In this document: positions 56,675 through 63,794 of the stretch, piece by piece | How positions within the stretch are numbered: position 1 is the stretch's first letter | How the letters are laid out: every line of letters starts with the position of its first letter | Assembly (NCBI RefSeq): GCF_009870785.1 | Contig: NZ_WTWX01000021.1 | Span: 1 to 63,794 of the forward strand | DNA: 63,794 bases | Direction: 5' to 3' | Source of the DNA: Paenibacillus sp. An7 | GTDB lineage: Bacteria; Bacillota; Bacilli; Paenibacillales; Paenibacillaceae | Program-made: the position numbers and the translations under genes | The notes under the pieces: model-generated | Database searches by the model: none | Told to the model about the DNA's origin: nothing | Seen by the model: only the letters and a program-made list of their open reading frames with translations

Positions 56675-57844
56675 ATGGCATCGATATTACCTCACGGTGG
56701 TACATTAGTGAATCGAATTGTAGAAGATAGGAATAGGGAAGAAATGCTTCAAGAAGCTGAGAAACTAAGACGCTTACCGATTAACAATTGGACCATTTCT
56801 GATCTTGATCTCATAGGGGTAGGAGCATTTTCTCCTCTTACGGGCTTTATGAATGAAGCGGACTATCAGTCAGTAATTGAAGGAATGAGACTTGCGGATG
56901 GTACAGTTTGGAGCATACCTATTACGCTTGATGTTGACATGGAGACTGCACAAAACCTTCAGATTGGTGAGACCATTGCACTTACAGGTCAAGAAGATAA
57001 TGTTATATACGGCACCCTCACGATAGAAAGCATTTATGAAGTTGATCATGATAAAGAAGCGAAGAATGTGTATAAGACAAATGATCAGGAACATCCAGGG
57101 GTAAAAAAACTGTTTGAACGTTCTGTCTTTTATATTGGCGGTCCTATCTTCGTGTTAAATCGTAAACATCCTGCTAAATTTAATGAGTTCTACTATGACC
57201 CCGAGCAGACACGACAACTTTTTCAACAAAATGGCTGGAAAACGATTGTTGGTTTCCAAACACGCAACCCTGTTCACCGTGCCCATGAGTATATTCAGAA
57301 AAGCGCTATGGAGATTGTAGATGCATTATTCCTTAACCCGTTGGTAGGTGAAACAAAATCAGATGACGTTCCCGCGAATGTTCGTATGAACAGTTATCTA
57401 GCGCTTCTTGAGAACTATTATCCTGCCGATCGCACTTTTTTAGGTGTCTTCCCAGCAGCAATGCGTTATGCGGGCCCTAGAGAGGCTATTTTCCACGCGA
57501 TAGTACGCAAAAACTATGGATGTACTCATTTTATTGTTGGTCGAGATCATGCTGGGGTAGGGGACTACTACGGTACCTATGAGGCACAAGAGATATTTAC
57601 TAACTTTACATCTGAGGAACTTGGGATCACTCCTCTTTTCTTTGAACATAGCTTTTTCTGTTTAAAATGTGGCAATATGGCTTCTGCCAAAACGTGCCCG
57701 CATAGTAAAGAAGACCATATGACTTTGTCTGGCACCAAAGTAAGAGCACTTCTCCGTGAGGGCAAGTGTCCGCCACCTGAATTCACACGTCCAGAAGTGG
57801 CCCAAATATTGATTCAAGGTATGGCGGAACACGTTACATCTTAG
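56675..57844 (+). CDS. sat: Sulfate adenylyltransferase
   Basis: 389 residues, single-domain ATP sulfurylase that makes APS from sulfate and ATP. Active-site motifs [11 protein letters not shown] (195-205) and [18 protein letters not shown] are intact, and C-terminal cysteines in [17 protein letters not shown] suggest a structural metal site. It starts 48 bases after cysH. A terminator that overlaps the cwlD ribosome binding site follows. Confidence 0.95.
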   Translation: MASILPHGGTLVNRIVEDRNREEMLQEAEKLRRLPINNWTISDLDLIGVGAFSPLTGFMNEADYQSVIEGMRLADGTVWSIPITLDVDMETAQNLQIGETIALTGQEDNVIYGTLTIESIYEVDHDKEAKNVYKTNDQEHPGVKKLFERSVFYIGGPIFVLNRKHPAKFNEFYYDPEQTRQLFQQNGWKTIVGFQTRNPVHRAHEYIQKSAMEIVDALFLNPLVGETKSDDVPANVRMNSYLALLENYYPADRTFLGVFPAAMRYAGPREAIFHAIVRKNYGCTHFIVGRDHAGVGDYYGTYEAQEIFTNFTSEELGITPLFFEHSFFCLKCGNMASAKTCPHSKEDHMTLSGTKVRALLREGKCPPPEFTRPEVAQILIQGMAEHVTS

Positions 57845-57870
57845 TTTTTATAAGTTTGTCCCAATGAACG

Positions 57871-57900
57871 GTATATTTGTCCACCTCGTCCCATATAGAT
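57871..57900 (+). promoter_or_regulatory. Sigma-E-like promoter of cwlD
   Basis: GTATATT (57871-57877), 14-base spacer, CATATAGAT (57892-57900). The consensus for sigma-E is about KMATATT and CATACAMT with 13-15 bases between, so this is close but not perfect. The expected start near 57907 lies in the loop of the hairpin described next. Confidence 0.5.
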
Positions 57901-57937
57901 CATTATGGTCATTTATGGGATCGGAGGTGGCTTTTTT
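57881..57937 (+). terminator. Terminator/attenuator that includes the cwlD ribosome binding site
   Basis: CCACCTCGTCCCATA (57881-57895) pairs with TATGGGATCGGAGGTGG (57914-57930): 15 pairs with two one-base bulges, loop of 18. C and T6 follow, ending directly at the cwlD ATG. The 3' arm contains GGAGGTGG, the cwlD Shine-Dalgarno sequence. It should terminate sat transcripts, and any read-through RNA would have its cwlD ribosome binding site paired. Confidence 0.8.
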
Positions 57938-58696
57938 ATGCGGAAACAGAGTTCGAACAACAAATTCATGGTGTGGATTCATGTGAGCACGATGAAAAAA
58001 CTGATGATGGGTGTTCTCTTACTGGCACTATTCATCTGTATTGCTACCTATGAGGTCCCGGCGTCAAAGACTTGGAGCACATGGAGCTTGCCGCTATCGG
58101 GTAAGGTCATAGCTCTTGATGCTGGTCATGGAGGGCCTGATGGAGGGGCTGTCAGCAAACAAGGAATAATTGAGAAAGATATCAATTTAGCAGTGGCTTT
58201 ATACTTACGTGATTATTTGCAGCAAGCAGGTGCCACAGTGGTGATGACAAGAGAAAGGGATGTAGACCTTGCTTCCCCTGAGACCAAATCTTACTCAAGA
58301 CGGAAAACGGAAGATTTAAAGCAGCGAGTTAAGATGATCAGTGACAAAAAAGCAGATCTTTTTATTACCATTCATATGAACAGCATTCCTTCAAATCGCT
58401 GGAGTGGTGCTCAGGTCTTCTACTACCCTAATCATGAAGATAATGCAGATTTTGCTGCACTTGTTCAAGATGAGATAAGAAGAAACCTTGAGAACACAGA
58501 CCGAGTGGCCAAAACAGTAAATACGGTATACCTGCTGCAAGCGCTAAAAATGCCAGCGGTATTAGTAGAAGTTGGTTTTCTATCTCATCCCGAGGAATCT
58601 AGACTCCTTGCAGAAGAGGAATATCAGCGCAAAGTGGCAGCTTCGGTTTACAAGGGGATTCTGAGATACACGTCTGGTGAGAAAATGAAAAAGTAG
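57938..58696 (+). CDS. cwlD: N-acetylmuramoyl-L-alanine amidase CwlD (germination-related)
   Basis: 252 residues. CwlD strips the peptide from muramic acid so that PdaA can form the muramic-delta-lactam of spore cortex, the target of germination lytic enzymes. One N-terminal membrane segment (about 20-38) leads to an Amidase_3 domain: LDAGHGGPDGG with zinc ligand H64, E79, the second His in FITIHMNS, and the catalytic Glu in VLVEVGFLSHPEESRLL. The ATG at 57938 is eight bases after GGAGGTGG; an in-frame ATG at 57905 would read through the hairpin and is less likely. Confidence 0.93.
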   Translation: MRKQSSNNKFMVWIHVSTMKKLMMGVLLLALFICIATYEVPASKTWSTWSLPLSGKVIALDAGHGGPDGGAVSKQGIIEKDINLAVALYLRDYLQQAGATVVMTRERDVDLASPETKSYSRRKTEDLKQRVKMISDKKADLFITIHMNSIPSNRWSGAQVFYYPNHEDNADFAALVQDEIRRNLENTDRVAKTVNTVYLLQALKMPAVLVEVGFLSHPEESRLLAEEEYQRKVAASVYKGILRYTSGEKMKK

Positions 58697-58789
58697 GCCA
58701 TCTGCACCTCGGTGAGTGATATAATGGACATGTATTAGAAAGATCAGAGTGAAATACATGCCAATAGATAAAGCTGAGGTGCAATTATC

Positions 58790-59899
58790 ATGTTATCAAG
58801 AGATCAAGTACTAGAAGTGCTTTCTACCTTGCAGGAGCCTATAAGCGGTCTGTTATTTACAGATTTGCAGTTTATTAGGGATGTCATGGTGAAAGAGGAC
58901 AGTGTGGCTTTAACCTTGATTTGTTTAACCGATGATGAAAACGTTCGCAATATTTTGAAAAATAATGTCACAGCCCTTCTTCAGGAAGCAGGCGTAAAAG
59001 AGGTTCACGTAAGAATGCGCCTTGCATCAGATGCTGAAAAAGAGTTACTCCAAAGCTTTGAACAGAATTCAACCAAAGGAACAGAACCTACCGATGATGA
59101 AGTGCTTGTAAAAGGACACGCAGCTGGGATGGAATCTCATGAGTTACTTGACCCGGAATCAGGAGTTACCTTTATAGCGATCGCTAGTGGTAAAGGGGGA
59201 GTTGGGAAATCTACAGTGACTGTTAACTTGGCAGTTGCCCTGGCGAGACAAGGTAAAAAAGTAGGAATCATAGATGCAGATATTTACGGGTTTAGTGTCC
59301 CAGATATGATGGGCATTGAAGATGCACCTGTATTGATAGATGGAGTAATTCAGCCGGTGGAGCGCTTTGGTGTTAAGGTAATGTCTATGGGATTCTTCGT
59401 ACAAGAGAACAGCCCTGTCATTTGGAGAGGACCGATGCTTGGCAAGATGCTGCGTCAGTTCTTTAGTGATGTAAATTGGGGGGATTTAGATTATATGATC
59501 CTTGATTTACCTCCTGGCACAGGCGACGTCGCGCTTGATGTACACCAAATGATTCCACAAAGCAAAGAAATTATAGTGACCACACCGCATGCCACAGCTG
59601 CATTTGTTGCTGCTAGAGCAGGGGCTATGGCGATCCAAACCAATCATGAACTACTTGGTGTAATAGAAAATATGGCTTACTACGAGTGTAGTACATGCGG
59701 TACAAAAGATTATGTATTTGGAAGAGGTGGAGGAGGCCGACTAGCAGAAAGCTTGCACACAGAACTCCTTGCTCAAATTCCATTAGGTTCTCCCGACAAT
59801 CATATATCTGAACCGGATTTTTCACCTTCGGTGTATAAGGAAAATACAGAGATCGGTAAAATATATGATGAAGTGGCCAAACACTTAATTACAAGCTAA
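58790..59899 (+). CDS. Mrp/NBP35-family Fe-S carrier ATPase (SalA-type)
   Basis: 369 residues. An N-terminal MIP18/DUF59-like domain (about 1-80) precedes a deviant Walker A P-loop GKGGVGKS (134-141) and the ATPase core; the conserved C300-X2-C303 (YECSTCG) binds the bridging Fe-S cluster in family members. Homologues load Fe-S clusters (ApbC/Mrp) and, in B. subtilis, SalA represses scoC. It keeps the conserved position between cwlD and gerD. Confidence 0.92.
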   Translation: MLSRDQVLEVLSTLQEPISGLLFTDLQFIRDVMVKEDSVALTLICLTDDENVRNILKNNVTALLQEAGVKEVHVRMRLASDAEKELLQSFEQNSTKGTEPTDDEVLVKGHAAGMESHELLDPESGVTFIAIASGKGGVGKSTVTVNLAVALARQGKKVGIIDADIYGFSVPDMMGIEDAPVLIDGVIQPVERFGVKVMSMGFFVQENSPVIWRGPMLGKMLRQFFSDVNWGDLDYMILDLPPGTGDVALDVHQMIPQSKEIIVTTPHATAAFVAARAGAMAIQTNHELLGVIENMAYYECSTCGTKDYVFGRGGGGRLAESLHTELLAQIPLGSPDNHISEPDFSPSVYKENTEIGKIYDEVAKHLITS

Positions 59900-59940
59900 A
59901 ACTTTTCGGTGATGACACAAAATCACTACATGATTATATT

Positions 59941-59975
59941 CAAAAGGCCAAGCGCTTCGCTTGGCCATTTTTTTC
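59941..59975. terminator. Bidirectional terminator between mrp and gerD
   Basis: GGCCAAGCG-CTT-CGCTTGGCC (59946-59966) with AAAA before and T7 after. It lies between convergent genes. Confidence 0.93.
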
Positions 59976-60001
59976 TAGGAGAATGGCCTAGTAATGATTA
60001 G

Positions 60002-60769
60002 TTACCCACCAGTACCACTGCTGTCACCGCCGCCACTACTACTGCCGCCTTGTTCTTTTTTACCGCCTTGGCTCTTAGATTGGCCTTTCTTCTCTTGATC
60101 TCCTCCAGCACCTTCACTTTGTTTAGGCTGAAGTTCTTCTTTGACGACAGATTTTAACAGTTCCATAACTTCCATCCGGAAAATAGGATTTTGCATGGCT
60201 TCCTGCATAACACTCATCGTCTGTTTACGATAATCTGCTGTTTGGGTTAGTTGTAATAACATTTTAGTCATTTCCGGCGATTTTAAGATATCTTCCATCG
60301 ATTTTTGATAGGAGGGATCTTTAATAAGTTCCATATGAATTTGTTTACTTTGAGAATTGACTACTTTAGCAAAATCCCCGGCAAACTTAGGATCTTTCAT
60401 AATTTCCTCGAATACTTTTTTGTACTCAGGAGAAGACAAGGTGTCCTTAACAGCTACTCTGATTTCATCAGAAGAGCTTTGCGAAGTGAGCATTTTTATT
60501 CCTAACCCTTTAGATGTATTTCCTGAACTGCTTGCATTACTCCCCGAACCTGCTTCGCTGGATGAACTTTGGCCTGAACTACGTTCTCCGAGAAGAGCCT
60601 CTTCCAGAGCTTTTTTACCTTCGTCGCTTTTTAGAATATCTATGACCATTGTCTTTGTTTCTTTATAACTCCCCTGCGGAGCAGCACTTGGATTATCAGA
60701 ACCGCAACCGGATAAAAATAAAGCCAGACCTCCTGCAATACATAAACATTTAATGCTGTGCCACTTCAC
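60002..60769 (-). CDS. gerD: Spore germination lipoprotein GerD
   Basis: 255 residues on the minus strand. A signal peptide with lipobox LSGC (19-22, Cys22) is followed by the GerD helical domain and a low-complexity tail rich in Gly/Ser/Lys (from about 215). GerD organises germinant receptors into the germinosome at the inner spore membrane. The protein is longer than the 185-residue B. subtilis one because of Ser-rich (about 65-85) and C-terminal Gly/Ser insertions. The GTG at 60769 gives MKWHSIKCLCIAGGLALFL; the 37-codon longer frame to 60880 has no signal-peptide start. Confidence 0.9.
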   Translation of the reverse strand: MKWHSIKCLCIAGGLALFLSGCGSDNPSAAPQGSYKETKTMVIDILKSDEGKKALEEALLGERSSGQSSSSEAGSGSNASSSGNTSKGLGIKMLTSQSSSDEIRVAVKDTLSSPEYKKVFEEIMKDPKFAGDFAKVVNSQSKQIHMELIKDPSYQKSMEDILKSPEMTKMLLQLTQTADYRKQTMSVMQEAMQNPIFRMEVMELLKSVVKEELQPKQSEGAGGDQEKKGQSKSQGGKKEQGGSSSGGGDSSGTGG

Positions 60770-60804
60770 TAGTCCCACATCCCCTTTGTCTGAATAACTG
60801 AATG

Positions 60805-60834
60805 TAGTATGTGGGGCAAGGAAGGGATTTATGT
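60805..60834 (-). promoter_or_regulatory. Sigma-G-like promoter of gerD
   Basis: Read on the minus strand: ACATA (60834-60830), 18 bases, CATACTA (60811-60805). The known sigma-G consensus is GHATR-N18-CATWHTA; the -10 matches fully and the -35 in four of five. gerD is a sigma-G gene in B. subtilis. Confidence 0.65.
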
Positions 60835-60897
60835 CTGTTAAGCCATGGTGTTTTTTAGAGATCGTTGGTAAAATAAACACTTGGAGGTGGAAATGTT

Positions 60898-61500
60898 TTG
60901 AATTTAAGGAAATGGTTTAATTTATTCTGGCAAACCCTATGTATCGGTGGGATCGCGTCATTAGTAACTGGACTTATACTCACCACCTGGGAATACAAGC
61001 CATCAAGTACAGCAGATTTCCTATTGTATCTACTTATCTTGTTTGGAGCAGGTATGATGATTAGTGTCTATTCACAGCTTGGTTTTTTCGCTTATTTAAT
61101 CCTTAATTATATGGGGAGAGGCACATTTTCTATAAAAACATGGAATTACATTCAGTTGGCTCTAACGATTCTTGCCTTACTGGAACTCATGTTCTTCCGT
61201 ATATTTATGGATCATAGTAATACAGGGTTTACTGATATGCTGCTTAGTCTCATTATTTTAACAACCGCAATGGTAACCGCATATTTTAAAGTAAAAGCTA
61301 CAAATAGTAATGCCCTAATACCTACTTTATTTTTCATGATTGCTTTAACCATAGTGGAGACCATAGGTGTTTTAAATATTGGGGAAAATGCAGCTACCAC
61401 ATTTACCGTGATTCCGCTTCTTGCTTGTAATACATATCAGATTCTCATGCTTCACCGAATTGTATCAAGAACGGGTTTCAAAGCAAAAGAGCTAACTTAA
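60898..61500 (+). CDS. kbaA: KbaA, KinB-signalling pathway activator
   Basis: 200 residues, integral membrane protein with about six hydrophobic helices. KbaA is required for KinB-dependent entry into sporulation in B. subtilis. Family resemblance is seen in the N-terminus (MNLRKWFNLFWQTLCIGGIA) and YSQLGFFAYLILNYMGRGTF. It starts at a TTG (60898) seven bases after GGAGGTGG; an ATG five bases earlier is out of frame. Its neighbours gerD and pdaB match the B. subtilis order. Confidence 0.85.
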   Translation: MNLRKWFNLFWQTLCIGGIASLVTGLILTTWEYKPSSTADFLLYLLILFGAGMMISVYSQLGFFAYLILNYMGRGTFSIKTWNYIQLALTILALLELMFFRIFMDHSNTGFTDMLLSLIILTTAMVTAYFKVKATNSNALIPTLFFMIALTIVETIGVLNIGENAATTFTVIPLLACNTYQILMLHRIVSRTGFKAKELT

Positions 61501-61516
61501 GCGTTAGCTCTTTTTA
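61486..61516. terminator. Bidirectional terminator between kbaA and pdaB
   Basis: AAAGAGCTAAC (61487-61497) pairs with GTTAGCTCTTT (61503-61513), loop TTAAG-type. It overlaps the last codons and stop of kbaA and serves both convergent genes. Confidence 0.9.
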
Positions 61517-61517
61517 T

Positions 61518-62330
61518 TTACAGGCCTCCTGCATCTTCAATATGTTGGTCTATAAAAGCTTGATCGCGTACTTCAGTACCTTTTACATTAGACTGATTAA
61601 TTAATTCGGATACAGTCACGAACTCATATCCTTTTTGACGAAGCTGGTCAATAATAATCGGCAATGCTTCATGAGTTTGTTTTACAGAGTCACTGGCATG
61701 GAGAAGAACTATATCACCAGGATGAGCTTTACTGACAACACGATTTACAATTTGATCAACTCCAGGATTCTTCCAATCCAGAGAATCGGTATCCCACTGA
61801 ACAACCTGATATTTAAGATTATCTGCAATGCGAAGTACTCGCTTATCAAAATCCCCGTTTGGAAGGCGGAGTAAGTTCGGTTCTTTTCCCGATACATCGG
61901 TTAAAATAGAGTGGGCTGTTGTAATTTGCTTTTGGATTTCTTCTTCCGTTAAACTACTGTAATTCACATGTTTATATCCATGGCTGCCAATTTCAAAGCC
62001 GGCATCTTTAATCTTTGTAACCATATCAGGATGTGTTTTTGACCAAGGGGCAGACAGAAAAAAAGTAGCCTTTTGTAATTTCTTATCCTCAAGTACTTTT
62101 AGAATCGGTTCGGTGCGTTTATCCCCCCAGCTGATATCAAACGTCAGTGCGATTATTTTCTTCTCTGTGGGAACACTGTATACTGCGGTTGGAGAACCCC
62201 CACCCTCGGAGAATACGGATACATTTTCTGTCTCCACGTAGATGATTCCAAGAGTGAAGATTGCTGCAGCGAAAACAATAAGAAATTTCTTGATCTTTCG
62301 TCCATTTAAGACATAGAAATATGAATTCAT
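61518..62330 (-). CDS. pdaB: Polysaccharide deacetylase PdaB, sporulation-specific
   Basis: 270 residues on the minus strand. N-terminal membrane anchor (about 14-32) and a NodB deacetylase domain: D65 in ALTFDISWGD, the metal motif H117-X3-H121 in GSHGYKH, RLPNGD and the C-terminal DIVLLHASDSVKQT. PdaB maintains spores after the late sporulation stages; its exact substrate is unsettled. The ATG at 62330 has AAGGAG eight bases upstream; a longer frame to 62348 overlaps that site. Confidence 0.92.
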   Translation of the reverse strand: MNSYFYVLNGRKIKKFLIVFAAAIFTLGIIYVETENVSVFSEGGGSPTAVYSVPTEKKIIALTFDISWGDKRTEPILKVLEDKKLQKATFFLSAPWSKTHPDMVTKIKDAGFEIGSHGYKHVNYSSLTEEEIQKQITTAHSILTDVSGKEPNLLRLPNGDFDKRVLRIADNLKYQVVQWDTDSLDWKNPGVDQIVNRVVSKAHPGDIVLLHASDSVKQTHEALPIIIDQLRQKGYEFVTVSELINQSNVKGTEVRDQAFIDQHIEDAGGL

Positions 62331-62368
62331 AATCGATGCTCCTTCCATTTACCAAATCGTTTACTCTT

Positions 62369-62397
62369 ATATGTATGCTCGTACCTTGTACATATGA
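62369..62397 (-). promoter_or_regulatory. Sigma-E-like promoter of pdaB
   Basis: On the minus strand: TCATATG (62397-62391), 13 bases, CATACATAT (62377-62369). Both boxes resemble the sigma-E consensus (KMATATT, CATACAMT). It sits 39 bases before the pdaB start in the divergent pdaB/spoIIM-like spacer, which also contains CTTGT/ACAAG arms at 62386-62402. Confidence 0.6.
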
Positions 62398-62446
62398 CAA
62401 GCAACCTAAGTCAGTCTTACATTGACCATAGAAAGAGGGGAACAAA

Positions 62447-63058
62447 ATGTTTCGTCTACAAACCTTTATTAAAGATCTTTATTCGATATCAAATTATGTG
62501 TGGGCATCAGCCATCATTTTTTTGGTTGGAGGAGTCCTTGGTTGGATTAGCACGGGGGTTTTACAAGAAATTATGATTCAGCAAATTAGCGGGATTAAAG
62601 AAATCAGTGAGCAGCTGCAGCAGGGGGATAATGTACAGTGGAACTTTTTCACCTTCATATTTTGGAACAATGCAACTAAGGCGGTACTTGTTATATTTGC
62701 TGGGGCACTAGCAGGAGTCATTCCAATTATTTTTCTTGTCATTAATGGGGGAGTTCTAGGCTTTTTACTGCATTTATCATGGCAACAGGGTGTAAGTATG
62801 TACGATGTGGTTGTAAAAGGGTTGCTGCCGCACGGAATTATAGAAATTCCCGCTATTATCGTCGCATGTGCGTTTGGTCTAAAGTTTGGCGTGCTTATCA
62901 TTAAATCCTTAGGCCAGAGAATAAAGCGTACTCGCAATCGAACTGTAGACTTCCTTTCCTTTATGAGACAAACCGGTACGGCTTCTGTCTGGATTGTTAT
63001 TTTTCTGTTCATTGCTGCCATTATTGAAAGCACGATCACATTTGCGCTTGTAAAGTAA
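62447..63058 (+). CDS. Stage II sporulation protein M-like membrane protein
   Basis: 203 residues with about five hydrophobic segments (about 18-40, 75-95, 97-110, 125-150, 180-200). The arrangement FWNNATKAVLVIFAGALAGV, then PHGIIEIPAIIVACAFGLK, is typical of the SpoIIM/DUF95 family. SpoIIM itself acts with SpoIID and SpoIIP in engulfment; many DUF95 proteins are not the sporulation protein, so the role here is open. ATG after AGAGGGG, divergent from pdaB. Confidence 0.82.
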   Translation: MFRLQTFIKDLYSISNYVWASAIIFLVGGVLGWISTGVLQEIMIQQISGIKEISEQLQQGDNVQWNFFTFIFWNNATKAVLVIFAGALAGVIPIIFLVINGGVLGFLLHLSWQQGVSMYDVVVKGLLPHGIIEIPAIIVACAFGLKFGVLIIKSLGQRIKRTRNRTVDFLSFMRQTGTASVWIVIFLFIAAIIESTITFALVK

Positions 63059-63150
63059 TTTGAGTTTCAATTCATATTTATGGCAAAACATGAGCATAAC
63101 AATAAAACATCTTGTAAGGCAGATAAAAAACATGATGAAGGAGTATTGTG

Positions 63151-63378
63151 ATGCTCGGAATGCTGTTTAATGAGAAAGAATGTAAAGAACTAGATTATGT
63201 GATTCGCAAGGAACTTGATGAGATGCTACTTGATCTCGGTGATTCTAGGCTGGATCGTGAAATCCGATATGCTATAGCTAACCGTTATAAAACAGTCTTC
63301 CGTATGTATGCAAGATTTGCACCTGCAAAAGAACTATCTAAGTATGCGAGAAATGCACGTATCTCACAATTCAAATAA
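63151..63378 (+). CDS. Small conserved hypothetical protein
   Basis: 75 residues, basic and helical: MLGMLFNEKECKELDYVIRK at the start and ANRYKTVFRMYARFAPAKEL in the second half. No membrane segment, no cysteine pair. I recognise no function. The ATG at 63151 has AAGGAG seven bases upstream. A perfect sigma-E -35 (TCATATT, 63072-63078) with CATAACAAT at 63095-63103 precedes it, but the spacer of 16 is longer than usual. A terminator follows, so it is expressed apart from the rrn operon. Confidence 0.72.
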   Translation: MLGMLFNEKECKELDYVIRKELDEMLLDLGDSRLDREIRYAIANRYKTVFRMYARFAPAKELSKYARNARISQFK

Positions 63379-63392
63379 TGATGCGGATATAA

Positions 63393-63442
63393 ATGCCCCT
63401 TCGGTCCATCTAATCGAATTGGATTGGAAGGGGATTTTATTT
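63393..63442 (+). terminator. Terminator before the second rrn operon
   Basis: CCCCTTC (63396-63402) pairs with GAAGGGG (63427-63433), extended inside by TCTAAT/ATTGGA, then ATTTTATTTT. Confidence 0.85.
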
Positions 63443-63508
63443 TATAAAGTCTACTATTTAGAGGTGGGTTAGAGGGTAGTGTTATTGGTAATAAAGAGTT
63501 AAGAGAAC

Positions 63509-63681
63509 TTGACAGGGAACTTAAAACTTTTTTATAAAAAGGTATTGACTCAGTTAGCAAAAATGTGATAAATTATAACTCGTTCCTTTCAAGTGAACAT
63601 TCTGCTCAGCAGGACGTCGAAAAGACTTCGAAAAAAACTTCGAAAAAAAGTCTTGCATTATTGAAGAGAACATGATATATT
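63509..63681 (+). promoter_or_regulatory. Three tandem rrn promoters
   Basis: P1: TTGACA (63509-63514), 18 bases, TATAAA (63533-63538). P2: TTGACT (63545-63550), 18 bases, TAAATT (63569-63574). P3: TTGCAT (63653-63658), 17 bases, TATATT (63676-63681). Between P2 and P3 lies a tandem 12-base repeat ACTTCGAAAAAA at 63625-63648. The last part contains the leader sequence TGATCTTTGAAAACTGAAC (63741-63759) typical of Bacillota rRNA transcripts. This 416-base end stretch holds no protein gene; the 16S gene lies beyond the window. Confidence 0.8.
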
Positions 63682-63794
63682 ATAAAAGTCGCCGCTGAAA
63701 TTAACAAACGGTGATGAACGCGAAGTTAAACGAAAGATTTTGATCTTTGAAAACTGAACAACGAGGAGTTTTACGCAAGTGAAACTCGTGAGTG

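Overview
The window reads as a chromosomal segment of a low-GC, endospore-forming member of the Bacillota, most like Paenibacillus. The evidence is the CtsR-McsA-McsB-ClpC operon, the radA-disA...sigH-rpmG-secE-nusG order, Firmicutes-type leader RNAs (T-box, L10 leader), strong AGGAGG ribosome binding sites with frequent GTG/TTG starts, a zinc-type S14, and a germination/sporulation block (cwlD, mrp/salA, gerD, kbaA, pdaB, a SpoIIM-like protein). The genus is my inference from protein resemblance; no search was run.

Layout. 1-978: 3' end of a 23S rRNA gene, 5S rRNA and the rrn terminator. 1165-2340: a lone Eis-type N-acetyltransferase. 2354-7538: the stress operon ctsR-mcsA-mcsB-clpC behind a sigma-A promoter overlapped by a CtsR operator. 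7635-11022: radA, disA and pssA. 11100-11495 (minus): a small cysteine-rich conserved protein. 11688-15509: a membrane PIN/TRAM protein, ispD, ispF and gltX. 15551-19935: a T-box controlled unit cysE-cysS-mrnC-rlmB-rae1. 20021-20800: sigH. 21049-24741: rpmG-secE-nusG-rplK-rplA and, after an L10 leader, rplJ-rplL. 24827-33133: an RsmC-like methyltransferase, rpoB and rpoC. 33259-38275: rplGB-rpsL-rpsG-fusA-tuf. 38461-53710: the S10-spc-alpha superoperon from rpsJ to rplQ. 53772-55656: truA and rplM-rpsI. 55839-57937: cysH-sat (sulfate activation and APS reduction). 57938-63378: the sporulation/germination cluster. 63509-63794: promoters and leader of a second rrn operon on the same strand, so the segment lies between two rRNA operons.

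The genes form the core gene-expression machinery (RNA polymerase, both elongation factors, SecE/SecY, initiation factor 1 and most ribosomal proteins) interleaved with rRNA processing and modification, protein quality control, cysteine/sulfur metabolism, and developmental control (sigma-H, KbaA, GerD, CwlD, PdaB).

The most interesting departures are: (1) the site between adk and infA that normally holds methionine aminopeptidase has only a 119-codon map-like remnant lacking most metal ligands, and the ECF transporter genes normally between rplQ and truA are absent; (2) cwlD has a hairpin plus U-tract whose 3' arm is its own Shine-Dalgarno sequence, with a sigma-E-like promoter lying across the 5' arm, a layout that would silence read-through transcripts and spare the sporulation transcript; (3) several strong intercistronic stem-loops without U-tracts (rplK-rplA, rpoB-rpoC, rpoC-rplGB, fusA-tuf) and a folded leader upstream of ctsR. 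I did not find a phage, insertion sequence, CRISPR array, defence system, secondary-metabolite cluster or tRNA gene.
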